64,000 nt of DNA from Neodontobutis hainanensis (GCA_024349245.1 JALDNG010000437.1:124001-188000), one strand, 5' to 3'; shown: positions 24,878 to 38,732, numbered from the stretch's first letter. Numbers and translations are program-made. The notes: a model not told the origin generated them from the sequence alone.

Positions 24878-25042
24878 TTAAACTATATGTAAAAAGGCTG
24901 AATAGTTCCTTAATTCTGTGTTTTCTGTTGTAAAAGGCATTTGACAATTTTTATTTCTACCGATTAAATCTAATTTAGTGAGTCTCTGAATAACGCGTGT
25001 GCTTGAATCATGGGAAAAGTGCTTAAGATAATGCTCTTCAAA
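24878..25042 (-). CDS. Candidate exon of an unresolved minus-strand gene
   Basis: Unrecognised. A minus-strand open stretch of 54 codons follows a good acceptor (AATCAG, 25048-25043) and ends in TAA at 24878. Its composition is protein-like (HYLKHFSHDSSTRVIQRLTK). An ATG at 25154, directly downstream of an NRF1-like motif (25159-25172), opens 16 codons in a different phase, so the first intron is not resolved. A 36-nt GT-AG segment inside (24960-24925) is a multiple of three and may be a further intron. Confidence 0.3.
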   Translation of the reverse strand, partial: FEEHYLKHFSHDSSTRVIQRLTKLDLIGRNKNCQMPFTTENTELRNYSAFLHIV

Positions 25043-25158
25043 CTGATTAAAATTTGAATAAGATCAAATAAATGTATTTTTAAAAACAAAACAAAATTGT
25101 GCACATTGTAAAGGATAAATAATTTGTTAAGGGCAAAGTAAATTTTTTTTGCATTTTT

Positions 25159-25172
25159 ACGCCTGCGCGTGG
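25159..25172 (-). promoter_or_regulatory. NRF1-like CpG motif
   Basis: ACGCCTGCGCGTGG, an isolated CpG-rich motif in AT-rich DNA, 5 bases upstream of the minus-strand ATG at 25154. Same class as the motifs upstream of eIF2B-delta and the Rabenosyn-5-like gene. Confidence 0.38.
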
Positions 25173-25199
25173 TTGAAATAAACGATATTCATTTGAAAA

Positions 25200-27318
25200 A
25201 AATTCAGTCTAATAATTTGCAAGTTTTAAAATGTGGAATAATGCTACATCTTTTTTCATATTTTTGGGTTTTTTGAAATATTAAACAAGGATTTATAATT
25301 GGAATATGTATTAATTTAGAAGTTACAACAACAAATCCAACCCATTGAAAAATTAAATTGATTAAAATGGACGCTCTTTTAAAATAACTTTATTCAATCT
25401 ATTGACCAACGATTTTTCCTTAAATATCATATGATAGAAAATTTTCATGATTTACGGTTCGTGAGTACTATTACTCAAATGAGTTTGATTCATTGTTTTA
25501 TTTTCAATTATCGACTGATCGTATTTATGCTGATAGGGAAGTAACTCGGGAACCAGACATTGAGGATGAGATGAATGAGACGATATTTTATAAAAGAAAA
25601 TAAAATTTGATCAGATTATTCAAAATAAATTGCATAAGAAAAATATATAGGGTTGATGAGGACCCACATTGCCTACACACCTTCATCTACAAAAAACCAC
25701 CTACAAAACTTCGATGGTCAAAATAAAGGGAGAACGCAAACACAGAATTTTCAAAATTTCCGGTAATTGAAAAATGGCTAACTTAAACAAATAAAAACAG
25801 TGAAAACGAGGACTTTTAAAAGGAAAGTATTTATGAAGATAAAACTTTCATAAAATAGTACGAAAATTGATTTTCTATTTGATAAACCTTATCTAAAAAT
25901 ATACAGCTGTGAAGCTTCTATGTAAATGTCGCCATTAATTTACTGAAAACTTGCGATATTGAGTAATATTAATATCACCAATAGTTTCGTTCACAATAAA
26001 TTAAGATTAATTTATAAAAATAAAAATTATCAAAATGCATTAAAGTTTTGTTTATTTAACCTTTGACAGATTATATATAGAAATAATATAAATTGTAATT
26101 ACGTGAAATTTCAAAAAGGTTTATCTTGGAAATTTGCCACATATCAAAATTGACTTTCATAATCAAATCAAATTATTATTAAAACCTACACATGACGATA
26201 TTTTAAAAAGCAAAAACTTGAACTTATGATTTGATTTTTTTGTCGGATTAAAAAAATTTTGACTTTTAAAGTTTTTGAAACTCTTCGCCATTTTAATTGG
26301 CGGTATGTTTCCCACCCTATAAAAAAGACACGCCTTTCAAAGTGCAGGAATTTTTAGATAACCGATGAATATAAACTCTTATAATTAAAACCCTTAATTT
26401 TACATCAATTTAAAAAAATGACGATGTGGCTCGAATAACAATTTTGAGTGATATCTGGCTGATTGCAAAGTTTATCTGATTAAACATTGTGGTTATGATA
26501 AGTATTATAAGATTATTTCTTGATACTTTTGAATTGTTACAAATACTCTGAGTAAATAGAACACAGATTTGATTCGTTTACATCATTTCTGCACTTATAT
26601 ACTACGGAGAGAACCTTTTTAAGTTTTTTTAAATTCAAAAAATATACAAAATATCAAGTAAAAGTTACTTTTTTGCACTAAAACAGATTTGATTTTGAAG
26701 AAAATTAATTATTTAAAATTTTTGTGATTCAATTAGTATATGAAATGAAAAAAATTTAACTTATATATTTTTTAACGCGCAAGCGTTTTCTTTTTAAAAA
26801 TGAGGATGTTAATTCTGATTGGTTGAGGAAATTTGTTTCACATTCCTGTTTCGTTAGATTTTAACATTACAACTACATTTGACGCAAAACTGAATAAATT
26901 TAATGTTTAAATTTTTCAAAGTAAATTCTGGTGTTATGCATGTGCAAAATTTTATGAAAGGTGTTGATAGGTCTCACATCTCATGAAAATAAATTTTATG
27001 TTTATAAAAATTATAAATTATTTGTTTAACATTTCTATTTTCGTGCAATTTTTCATGAGTTCCAGTGAAGTCGGCTCATTATATATGTTATAATTGTTAT
27101 GTAACATTTTTTACTCGAGTATAAGTATTAAATATACACGTAGATGCATACCTTAAGATAATAAAAGAATTTAAACAATTCAAATTCATAAATGGTTTAG
27201 TTTAATGTTTGCGAAGATTATCATGAACGGTTATTTATCTTTAAGATTATGGTCGGTGTTATAATTGTTAAATTTATCCCTTGTACACAGTAAATAAAAC
27301 AGATAAATTGTTCAAACG
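25200..27318. other. AT-rich intergenic DNA with one promoter-like cluster
   Basis: No confident gene. At 26286-26325 a CGCCATTTT motif, a GGCGG and a TATAAAAAA box lie close together and look like a promoter. At 26774-26787 an NRF1-like motif AACGCGCAAGCGTT precedes a plus-strand ATG at about 26800 and an inverted CCAAT box. The frame there stops after 8 codons unless a 36-nt segment is spliced. Confidence 0.4.
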
Positions 27319-27618
27319 ATGGAAAGCAATTGGTATTGGATTGTCAGTGAAGCTCGAGGAGAGTTAACAGACTCAACCGAATATTACGAAACTTTTATAA
27401 ATGGGGACGAAAAACCTCTCACATTCGGAAGTAACAACACATACAAAAAATACTTTAAAACCCTACCATTTGATGTAATCAAGCGCCAAACCATTGTTAG
27501 AGTCGTTTTTTATTTTTAACTCAAGACGTTTCCTCATAGTCAGAAGAAAAATTTGTATTTCGATTATGAAAACGGCATACTTAGAGCCAATATCAGAGAA
27601 AACCAAAAAAGTAATTAA
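27319..27618 (+). CDS. Candidate multi-exon gene, unknown product
   Basis: Unrecognised. From ATG at 27319, 61 codons of well-balanced sequence (MESNWYWIVSEARGELTDST) run to a 24-nt GT-AG intron (27502-27525, phase 0), then 30 more codons to TAA at 27616. A second donor, GTAATT at 27611, with an acceptor after 23 nt (27633), would keep the frame open for about 60 further codons. The C-terminus may therefore extend to about 27813. The first exon is acidic and aromatic-rich and much better than chance composition. There is no signal peptide, no membrane span and no recognisable domain. Confidence 0.45.
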
Positions 27619-28569
27619 ATATATTTAAATCAGAAATAACAATCAAATTTATCAAAATTTCAGTCAAAGACGATATCATTACATTTCTCCTCAACCATTT
27701 AAACGTATGTTATCATTTAAATACTCTTAATAAATGCATGTTTTTACGCATGTCAAAATACATTTTTGCAAAGAATAAATTATTTTTAATTCTCACATGT
27801 AAATTATTTTTTTAATTGTCGTTGATATAATTTCTTATAAATTTGAAAAATTACATTGAAAATTTCGAGCGATTTTTTAATCGGCGCACATTTTTATTTT
27901 CACTTATACTTTATATTATCAGTTTGGATATCATATATATTTCTTCTTTCACATTTTCAAAATTAAGCAATAAAATCATTTTCCATTTATATTATATTTT
28001 TCTAAAAATAACGTAATATTTTAAACATTGGTATATTTTCGGAGCATTTAAGATTGATAGTTAAGAATAGGTTTTATCAAAATTTAGTTTTATACTTTTA
28101 CAACCGTCGTATAATTAATTGGGGGGTTTTACATCGTTATTCGGAATAAGAGTCGAGATCAGCATGTTTATTTCTTTAAACATAATTATTTGATTTTTTA
28201 TGATGTAAAAATTTCGCGCCATTTTACATGTATATTCACATTTGGTAAATATCCTTACAATTAATTTTTTTATCACATATATATTTCTATTAAACTTTAT
28301 AAATTTAGACAATTTTAAACGGTGACAGAAAATTTTCGACTGCCTATTTCGTATGGAATGTTTTACAAAGAAGGGATAAGCTATATCAAACCAAATTTCG
28401 ATGTATATTTTTCTTTTATATTTAGATTTTATAAATATTCTTATTGTTGTGATCAAAAACATCAAGGTCTTTGAGTAACCAGTCTCGTTTAATAAATAGT
28501 AATGTAAATTTGGCTAAAAATATTTTTTCAATCACTTACACAATCAAAAATTTCAATTCAACGAAAGAA

Positions 28570-28855
28570 ATGTTGGACGATATCATGAGGGAATTAGAAA
28601 AAATTTTTGCTCACTTATCAAAGCTTAAATACTTGTGCTATCTTGAAGATATTGATGATAGTCTAATCCAAAAAGTAAATTTATATTTCTCACCAAAGAA
28701 AATTGATCAGGCGTCTTTTAAAACTAATGTCTGTTTTTTTCTAATTTAAGGTTTTCAGGAAAGTTAACTTTTTGGCTGTATTGGCTCTTGTTATTGGTCT
28801 TCCTTTCATTTGGAGTTTAATGATTTTCGACCGTGTCAAATTATCAAACAAATGA
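28570..28855 (+). CDS. Candidate small C-terminally anchored membrane protein
   Basis: Unrecognised. An open frame (first ATG 28570, open further upstream to 28471) runs through a helical acidic region. After removing a 24-nt in-frame GT-AG intron (28675-28698) and a 22-nt one (28729-28750), it ends with one hydrophobic span (FLAVLALVIGLPFIWSLMIF) and a short basic tail, stop at 28853. Exons from the ATG: 28570-28674, 28699-28728, 28751-28855, giving 79 residues. The topology, helix then a single C-terminal membrane span, is that of tail-anchored proteins such as SNAREs or mitochondrial outer-membrane proteins, without a family match. Upstream exons probably exist (for example 28321-28402). 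Confidence 0.45.
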
Positions 28856-28859
28856 ATTT

Positions 28860-31800
28860 TCCACATTGCACTTTTTTTATCATGTTATTTGTTTAAAATT
28901 TACCTATTTTGTGAATTTATAACATATTTATATCATTTAATAAATCGCGAGGAATAATATTTCTAATGTGTTGTATTTTTTAATAAGATGATATTAATAA
29001 AAAACTTGAAAATAAAAATTTTTTCCATTTAATTGGCTAGGATAAAACTTTGAACTGTCATGCATATCATACAGTTTCATGAATTTAGTAAAATGATTTT
29101 TAACATAAATTTGTCCATAATTCTAGGTGAACACTAGGTTTTACCGTTTTCATAAAATATCATTAAATTTAGCCTTTGAAAGACTTGTTGGTTAGCAAAC
29201 TTTACAAGTTTTTAGATACTCATAAATTTATTTTCAAAAACTCACGTGTAATCAAATTTACTTTAGAGCGGCTTACGTTGTAAGGCATTATTGATAATAG
29301 TTTGAATGAAATTTCATGCATTTATCTTATTTTTATATTTGCATAATTTAATTTCAAAAGTGTTAAACTACATAATTATTGACGGATAATAATGAGAAAG
29401 GATTTTTTAGGGCTCTAGATCTTATAACAAGGAATAATCTTGATATCCACTGATGATGTAAAACACAATGAAAATAATTATTTGTTTTTTCTAAATCACG
29501 GTTAATTTATTTTATCCAATTTAAATAATGGTTTTACACGCAATCTCCCAGTATGAGCCTGAACGACACGCCCCGAGATGGCTACTAATTATGAGTAAAT
29601 ATTTTATCCGTTATACTCGAACAAAATTTTAGTTTCATCAGAATTTTTACAAGCAGGGGAATAATATTGAAAGTATTCAGCATAAAAAAGCGAAAAAAAT
29701 TTTCACTAACCATTGATTTGTTAGTTAGAGATTGATCAAATGATTAAAAATTCTGTATTTATATCTAAAATATGGCTTTATCTTAGGACTTAATATGATT
29801 AAGTTTTTGATGGAAAATTATCCAAATTATGCTTACATGTGTTATGCCTGCATTACGTGAGAGAAATGTGACTTTTTTGCCATTTGATCTTAATAACGTC
29901 TTTAAAAGTGAAATTTTTTAAATTAAATTTTTATGTTGAAGTGAAATAAAGTCGATGTCTTTCATACATGTATTTATTTTCCTGAAATTATGGAATGCTT
30001 CATAAAAAGTCAGCTCTTCGATTAGTTTTCTCTTAAATTTCTATCAAGTAATTTTTTAAAGGGTATGTTCATCGATGGCTATTTTGTAGTGTAATTTCCA
30101 CGTCCTTAGTATGATCAAACAAGTCGATTCCTTTTTATACTCTTGATTATAACCCAATGTCAAATTTTTTTTGTAACCATTTCCAGATAAATAAATATAT
30201 GAACTTAAAATTTCAGTCAAAGTATATCAAAATGTATTTAAATTTCCTCATTTAATTTCGTAAATATTTGTCGTGATGAAAACTTACAAAAATTTTTCAA
30301 TTGGGAGTTCATTTATGCTTTAAAATAACGCAATATTTATTGTTGAAAAGAACATTTTGATCACGAGTACTTTATGAATTCGACTAACACAATACGTTCC
30401 CTCCTTTTGATGTGTTTGAGTCAAAATATTCGACAAAGTTTCAATTTTAACCTTGCTTATATTTCTTTAATTCTACTAACAAACATGAAAGGTAGGTAAT
30501 TTGTCATAATTTTTTGAAATGTCGTTGCGCACGAGCGTCTTTCTTAGATTTTAACTGATCCTTGCTTTTGTTTTCAACATAGATTCAACTATTAAAGATC
30601 GAATTAATTGATTTTTATCAGCGCTGCATATTGACTTTTTCAGGTTTCATCATTTTTCTAAAATTTAAGGAAATATTTAAATTTACTTCTACGACATGTT
30701 AAGTTAGACAATCTTAGTCGAAAGACCGAAATTAATTTTTCATAAAAAATTCAATAAACCCTTAAAACGGTTTTACACCTGATTAGAAATTCATTTTCAT
30801 TATTTTAATGAAGTCAAAAACCCATTTTGTGAATAAGTGAAATTTCTGTCTTATTCAGAACAAATACGGAAAATCATCAAAATATTATTTATCAAAATTC
30901 TGTAAAATTAGGACAAGTCAATTAATTTCAAAATTTTTGAAGCGATAGTTTATTTGTATAAGAAATTCATTCTGAGTATTTTCATTAACTTTGCCGCTGA
31001 TTTTCATGGATGATTCGTGGGAAATTTGAGCTTTTCGAAACCGCCTCTGGTTTTTTAAGCTTATCAGTGTTTGTTCGAGCATTTGAATATAAATTTCTAG
31101 TAAGAAAACAAGACATTGCCGAACGAGGTGGTACATCATTTTGAGAAAAATATGGGTTTAAGATCAAACATTTTAGTTTTCCATAATTGATCAAGCTTAA
31201 AGAAGCAGAAATTTTAAAGTAAAAATTAGTGGGGGATTTTTTGAACAGTAATTATACCATTAAACTATCACAATTTATTATCTACTATATTTAATAGCAA
31301 TCAAATCTTTATTTATGAGTCCTTAGCATCGTTTTTCCATACTTAAATCATGTATCAATTGGCAGCTTCGACATTGTGTTGTTGAGAAAGTTACACAATG
31401 ATATCTAGTATCTTTTATTTATATTTCTATTGAGGAGAGAGTTCATTCAGCATTCAGTTCATGGTGGTGTCGTTACGTTTTACCACTCCTCTGATATTTT
31501 TTGTTAAAAAATCCCATAATTTTGACAAAAATTCTCTTAAAACCTCATAAAGATTTATTATCTTATTAGTTTAAGGAAATTTAATTTTCAAATAATGCTC
31601 TCTTAAGTTAGTAAAATCTCTTGGATCAATCAGGGATAGAACTCGTTTTGCGCAAGGAAGTAAATACATCCCTTTATGGTTCATGTGATTCTTCTGTGTT
31701 TTTTGAATTACCCATAGCATTCGTCTTGAAATAACAATATTTTGAATGCACTAGTTTCGCATCAAACTCTTCTTCCCCGCAGGAATGAAAAATTTGTAGA

Positions 31801-34400
31801 ACCCGTTCCTATAAAATGATTTTTATTCAACGGTTGACAAATTTGATTGTACTTGCTGATTCACTTAAGGTTATTGAGTTTTCAGGTCTATTTTTTAATT
31901 CTCAGTTTATGCTCTGAGGTATTTAAAAAAGAAACATGAGTTACAGAATACATAAAAGTTTAAAAACACGCATGCATCTAGGTTGTCTGATCTTTCGTCT
32001 ACTGTGGAAAATTTTGTAAAAATATGAAAATTTCAAAAACTTAAAAAAATTTAAATCTGAAAAATTCTCTTAAATAAATGATCAAAATATCTTTGCTATT
32101 TTTAAACACCATCGAATCTGCACCGCTACCTCTCGACGAACCTTCTAGTGGTTATAATTATCACGTTTCTTAAATATTTTAAACAAGTCAGAGAGGATTT
32201 AACAAATCTTGACTGCGGTTAGTCGTAGTTTTTTCGTATCATTGTGAAAGAAATGCATGTTTTAGGCTTGATTTTTGGATAATACGTCCTTGGGAATCTC
32301 ATAAATTTTGTAAATTTTTTGAATGAACAGATTTCGCTCCTTGTGACGCTTGTTAAGCGAGATGAGACATTTCACCGATTCAAGAGCTCGTTTATCGTTC
32401 TTAGGTATTTTTTAACAAGTGGGAAGGGTTAATTTTGTGCACATGAAAAATTTAAAAATTTGTGACTATTATGTTTGGTGAACATTTCCATCCAAAAATA
32501 TTAATTTACGCAGTTTTGGTCGTTTGCGCAGGCCCTCTTGGGCGTGCAGATCACATGTAAATCGTATTTGTTGCTGTCAAATTCAACTTCTAAGCTGCGA
32601 ATAAGTGGTGGGTCAGAAGCTTGGCTGTTGACGAAGAATTAAAATACGTTAACATTGTCATATGACGTAGAATATCTCACAACATATATTTTACAAGGGT
32701 AAAGTTATTACTTGTTTGAGTGTAAATCAAGGAACTTAAGTCAACTCTGGAATAATCTTTTTTCATTTGTTTTTATTTATCAATTTGTTGGTATATGAAT
32801 GTATTGACTACTTGCATATAAAAAACTCAAGAATGGTTAGGAAGGGTCGAAAGATAGTTTGAAAACTAAGCAGCCATTTTAGTTTTTGTTTTATACTCGA
32901 GTTTGAAAATATACGAAACAAAAATGAAAACTGCAAAACTTTAACTTTGTATATCAAGCGATAAAAAAATTTGCGAACCGCGATTTAAGTATTTAAAATT
33001 AAGTATATCTTATTTTTGTGGTATATAGGGATTTCGTTAAATATCGCTAGTTTACGCATGAACGTACAAATTTTGATGTTGCATCACACTTATTAAAAAT
33101 TTTATTTGGCTCCCAGGATTTCGGTTAAATTTAAATAGCGTTGAACGAGAAGTAATAGGAATGAATATTATTAATGATTAGATATTTTAGCGGTCGGCGA
33201 TTCAGGGGAGAATGAACTATTCTGAGAGATTGTTTTCTTAATAAGGTTAATAATTTTTAAAACCCCAAAATTTAATAATATTTGGTAAATTGATATTTTA
33301 AGTTTTTAAAAAGTATATTATTATCAAATAAAGAAAAATATGAATTAAAATAATACAAAAATGATAAACTTATTTATTGATTGAGTTTTTGGCAATTTTC
33401 AAAGAATGTCACAAAAAATTTCGAAAAAGAAATTCACTCGAATTTGATTGTTATAATTCCACGTTTGTTCCTGTTTTTAATTTTATAATGAGTTTTATTT
33501 TACCATTTGCACTCAATATTTCGTGTGTTGGCTCCGGTTAATTGATCAACTGAATTTTATTAATGAATAACAAAATCGTGTTTGAAACCCAATTTTCGAA
33601 AGTTTTGGATGAGCACGCTTATCATCAGGTATAATTTGAGTACCTAGCTCAAAAATAATCTGTGATAGTGTTTCTTTGTTCCTTTCACAAAAATGAAAAT
33701 GTCGAACTATATTGTTTTTAGCTTCAACTGTTCAAAAACCAATGACTATTTGTCCTATCACCGTCATAATTTTTTGGCGTTTTTATTTTTGTTGCTGTCT
33801 CAGAATCACATTCACAGGGCATAATTCAAACACTCATCCATTTTTTCCTTCGAGATGAACTTTAGGCAATTTGTACAACATAATCCTAACCACCCCAGTT
33901 TGAATCACTGAAACGCAACAGAGTTATTACACTGGGAACAAAATTTGTCAAATCAAAAATGACCTTTGGTAAATAAACGGCAATATTTCGTCTTAGTTCT
34001 TCATGAGTTTTTTCGCAAAATACTGAAACATCATTTTTAATGTTGTTTCACAAGATAATTTAGGTGAACTACCTGTGATTTTTTTGTCTCAAAGAATGTT
34101 CCTTTCAACATTCATGATTCTTTTTTGTTCCGGTGACAGCTGAAAAATAAACCGTCATCATTACCTTTTCCTTTATTCAACATTTCACTCATTTTGACAT
34201 TACAGTGATACGTTTTGGCTGGTAAAACGCTTATACTCCATCATAAATCCAGCATAAAATTCTTATTTGTTATTATAAAATAAACTTATTCTGGATAAAT
34301 GTTATTCTTTTTATTTTAACAATTTATAAATTTCATTGTTTTAATCTGGGTCTTGAACAATAGCAATGCCTTAATTAGACCATGCGCTCGTTTATGTTAT
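28860..34400. other. AT-rich intergenic desert
   Basis: About 5.5 kb of very AT-rich DNA. An NRF1-like motif (GTTGCGCACGAGCG) at 30524-30537 has no convincing gene next to it. The open stretches near 30918-31194 are short and poorly composed. No RNA gene or repeat was recognised. Confidence 0.55.
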
Positions 34401-37400
34401 TTATACTTGGAACACCGTTTATTCCAAACGAACAAATACCACTCAGGTAATGTGGTTCTAACGGTCAGATGAAAGGATGAGGGATTTTAGCGAATGAAAG
34501 TATCACTCAACCCGGTTGCTAGTGTTTTACACTACTTTATGGAGTACTTGTTCGTAAAATTTATTCGAAAGAAGCCCGATAGGTTTACCTCATCCTCGCT
34601 CTTCAATAAAAAAATTTTTCGTTCAAACTTTGTGGCAATATGGCATTTTTACAAGCATTCAAGATGCTTTCTTGTCCAATCCACCATGGATATTTTCAGG
34701 CTATCAATCAAAAGGAATTCTAAGTTATCGATAACGTGTAGAACCCATCCAACACTTTCCAAGACCTTTTTTAACCAAAAATGTAATTTAAAAAAAGGAT
34801 GTTAACGTTTACAGCAGTTTTGTTCCAGAGTTCCACCAGTATCATGTTTCTTCTCTTCGATGCCTTTAAGGTTGAGATCTCGACACGTGAAATGCTTATC
34901 ATAAATGATCCGAACTTTTTACAGGTCAACGAGGCCACTCGAAGATTCAAACTTATCAATCTACCATGAACCAAATATCTAGTCTGTATTGACGACATAG
35001 GAGCGCCTGAAACCCTATCAGAGTTGTTTTAGAGTAATTTACGACATTTGATTATCACTTGTGTTTTTTCAGAAGATCGAGACCTGTTAAAGTAGATAAA
35101 ACACTCTGGACGATTAAATTATCGCATTGTCTGCCTGTGAGACATATCCGATATAATCAAAAAGTCGTCTCTTTAAAGCATTCACAGATCATAAACTCGA
35201 AAATTTTCAATCCAATAAAGCTTCAGATTCTGACTCAGCACTTAAGCAAATGCATTTGACTGCTTTTATAAGTTCACAAGATCCTACGCAACATATCTCC
35301 TTTTGACATAAACTCACTTCGCTCAATCCCCACACGCCTGACATATCGAAAGTTTGCCAAATTTCAAAAAAATGAAGTAAATCAATCAATCTTAAATTTA
35401 CTTCTCCTGCTTTATTCTCATAAACATGGCATTTGAAGATCGCATTTCAACGTTCATATGAGACTTTTTAATTGGACATCTTGGCCAAAAGTGCCAGCTG
35501 TTTTAGTTTTAATTTACCTGATACTATTCATGGATTTTTCTATCTCTCTATGACACGGAATGGCGTTATCATTTGTAGTACATTCTCATTGAACGGTAAA
35601 CTGAAAGATGTTCAAAATTGCGCGGTTACATGCAGACAGGTAAATTTCTACGTTCAGAGACGCGCCAAAGCATTATTATTTTTTTAACTCTCAAAAATAC
35701 AATTTGATCATATTCATGTCAACATTAATAGACCAATTACAACATCTGACTGAAACATTCACATATTTAAAAATCAGAAAACAATTAATTTTCCGAAGTA
35801 CAAACACTCAAATAAAAATTTAAAACTCCGTTTCTAGCATTTATCTGAAATTTGGTTTTATTCGCTTATCTCATTAGACAGTAGACAAATAATTAAGAAT
35901 ATGGAAGCCCATGACTCGACTGAATGAATCAATTATTCACTATATCTCATCCCACAATCCTCAAGTTAGTTTAATTTAGCTGTCCATTGGCATCCAAATT
36001 TTCCAGTGAATGCACACGCGAAAAAAACTGGTTAAACGAACTACACCGACTTGTTTGCGGTATCCGTAACGTTCCGAAGGAAGATTTAAGTACATAAAGA
36101 AAAAGAGTTGTGTTATGCATACCACTTACAGTTCACTAAATCTCAAAAGCAATTAGCAAGATTCACATCCGTTTGACATTTTATCTTCAGAGATATGATA
36201 AAGACTGGTATCATTGAACTTCTTCAAAAACTTCATTAAATATGAGGGAGCTCCTTACCTGTATTACAATCTTTAACAGTTACCCTTTAGCTTCATTCGA
36301 AGCGTCACACCGCCTTCCACTCAAACGACGTTACAATGTTTCGTTTTTACATACTCAGCAAGAGATAACCAAAAACTTCTTTGTGAAATGGAATAACATA
36401 CTATGAAACCATATCTGCCGGTAAATGGAAGCTTGCTACTCTGAACACCTGACAATCCAATTGAGCTTAATAACCACGACATAGAGAAGACCCTTCCAGT
36501 TTCCCAAAGACAAGTCAAATAAAAACATTTCATATCCAAGGTCTTCGGCGACGAGTGTGAGCTGTGTAGCATACAAGCGCCAAACAGAAAAGAATGAAAA
36601 ACCAATACGGTTTCGAATATTAATCTCAATAATCTCATCCTAGATTTTCAAAATTAACAGTAAAGATGTAAGGTTGTAAATCTACACGGAGTCCTCTAAA
36701 TATTTTGAGATTTTTGTATTTCGCCTTCTTCTGTAGATTTAATCGAATCACGTGTTCAAAATTTAAGAGTTAAAGTGACCATAAAGTTTGATCTTTATTA
36801 ACCATTAAAGTCATTGTAAAGCACAAGGACGACAAAAAGTGAAGGTTACATTTATGCGAAAACTGGTTCAGATTAGCGTCGGACAAATAGTTGAAGCAAA
36901 TATCTCCGTTAAGATTTATGAGAATCTAACACTTATCAGTTCAAGATTAAAAATAAAAGTTAAAAAAAAGATGTATTTTTGAAAGCTTAAGTATTATTTT
37001 CGAGTATTTAGTTTTCCATCTAACATACAAAAAAAAATTATGTCCTTAAATGAAGAAAAGCCTGGCCATTGTCTCATTTCTTTGAAAAACAAGTTGAGGA
37101 AAATAATAATGATATAGAAAAAAGTAAAAATTTAAAGAATATACTACAGTGAATAAGGCTTTGCGATAGTTGGCCATTTTAACCTAAATGATCAGGGAGT
37201 ACATGCGCTGATTTTTCAACATGGCTTAATTAAAATAATACCGTGAAACGGAGCCTGAATCATGAGAGACTACGAATTATTGTGAAGATTTACATAGAGA
37301 CGTACACTTTGTTTAATTTATCTTGTCTGCCCATTGGCAGAGGAAACTTAGATGAATTCAACCTTTATTCTCTAAACATCCAAAAAGAACATGTAGAATT

Positions 37401-38300
37401 CAGCCATTGCTGTATGCCCAGAGTTTTCTTTCGATTTATTAAAGTGTATGATCTAGGAAATATGAACTGACATTGACATGACAGCCTGCAGCTTAGAGTT
37501 TGTTATCATAACATAAAAAACTAACGAAGAACATAAAATACCTGTAAAAACGTAAATGTTATCTTAGGAAGTCTGGTCTAAAGGTAAAAGTATTTAAATA
37601 CAAATTTTTTCGATTTCCTTGAGAATTTTTGAAACAAGATTTTGGCAACCAGGATCTTCAAATTAGAATCAAAGATGTAAGGATCTACAAAATGGCCAAA
37701 CAGACTGTATAATCAGAACGTTGGAGGTTTTGCGGCCTGATGAATTATCGTCCTAACGTTGACCAAATATGGAAATGACATTTCCTATCAACTAATTTTG
37801 ATAAAAGATAGGAATTTTCATTTTTCCAAAAGCACATAAAATGCTTTTACACTGTCAGGCGTCAATTTCCACACATGAAACAAAATATCCCAGTTAAACT
37901 TCACACTAATACATCTCTTTCTGGACTGGCCACTGCACTTTTCCACGTTTAGAACAACCATGAATGAATCAAAATCGGGTTTGCTTCAAGAACATTAAGA
38001 AAATCCTTGAAGTGACATTTAACCGTCGAAAAATAATCACAAGATAGCTTACTGACAATATGAAGTTTCCATAAATTGAGTGGCCATATTTGAGATTATA
38101 ACGAAACGCGCGCACTTTCCGGAAATTTAAAGATCTTATAAATGATCCCATCAACGATTTCAGCGAAATTTTTCAGAAATCGGTCATATTCCCCTCTGAT
38201 GGAGATTATAAGATTACCATAGAAGTGATATTTAATTTTTATCGTTGGAATTTTGTTCACATTGCCATTACTATTAAAATCGAAAAAATACGGCAAATTT
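34400..38300 (-). pseudogene. GC-elevated zone of protein-like minus-strand fragments, unidentified
   Basis: A 4-kb zone clearly less AT-rich than its flanks. The minus strand shows a series of balanced fragments broken by stops and phase changes: SARVS and EYDRFLKNFAEIVDG (38.1-38.3 kb), KCHFKDFLNVLEANPILIHS (38.0), FNWDILFHVWKLTPDSVKAF (37.8-37.9), VWRLYATQLTLVAEDLGYEM (36.5), NDTSLYHISEDKMSN (36.1-36.2), VELWNKTAVN then VLESVGWVLHVIDNLEFLL (34.7-34.8). Some breaks coincide with short GT-AG segments (28 nt at 36201-36174; 41 nt near 34800), so part could be a fast-evolving gene with tiny introns. Equally it could be a dead mobile element. No motif of transposase, integrase, RT or polymerase was seen, so I give no function. 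Confidence 0.35.
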
Positions 38301-38732
38301 AAGTCTTTTCAAACACTATATAAAGCTCATTAGGCATATCTTTAAAAATTTTTGAAGTCGAAACAATCTGATTATACACATAAAATAGGAAGTCGATTGC
38401 ATGGTGAACGACCATTCTTAAGCTTTATATTGAAGAGGTATTTCTTACCTTTTGCTTAAAAAAACTAGAAATGATCCACTCTTGAGGATTTTAAGATCAT
38501 TGTGAGAGATGTTTATTGCACAATAAAACTCTGACATAACGTCCTTAAGTCGAAACTGAGTTATAATCCATGCAACTTTAAAACTTAATCATAAGCCAAA
38601 AATCGAACCAGGTATCGTGTAGTATTGAACGACGTTGAAAATTTAATATCAAGTTTATAAAAATCTCACCTTGTTAAACGCAAGTACCCGTAAATGTCAA
38701 GAGTTATTTTTACTGACACCTTTTCCACTTCA

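Noticed and set aside
28115..28465. Minus-strand 116-codon open frame
   Set aside because: Lys/Ile/Phe-rich composition typical of AT-driven chance frames. The plus strand over the same bases carries better balanced sequence and canonical short introns leading into the membrane-protein candidate.
30918..31194. Overlapping minus-strand open frames near 31 kb
   Set aside because: Two overlapping frames of similar length, both poorly composed, with no promoter motif or splice support.
34494..34805. Plus-strand 103-codon frame
   Set aside because: The minus strand of the same bases has more balanced fragments that connect to neighbouring minus-strand pieces. The plus frame looks like a shadow.
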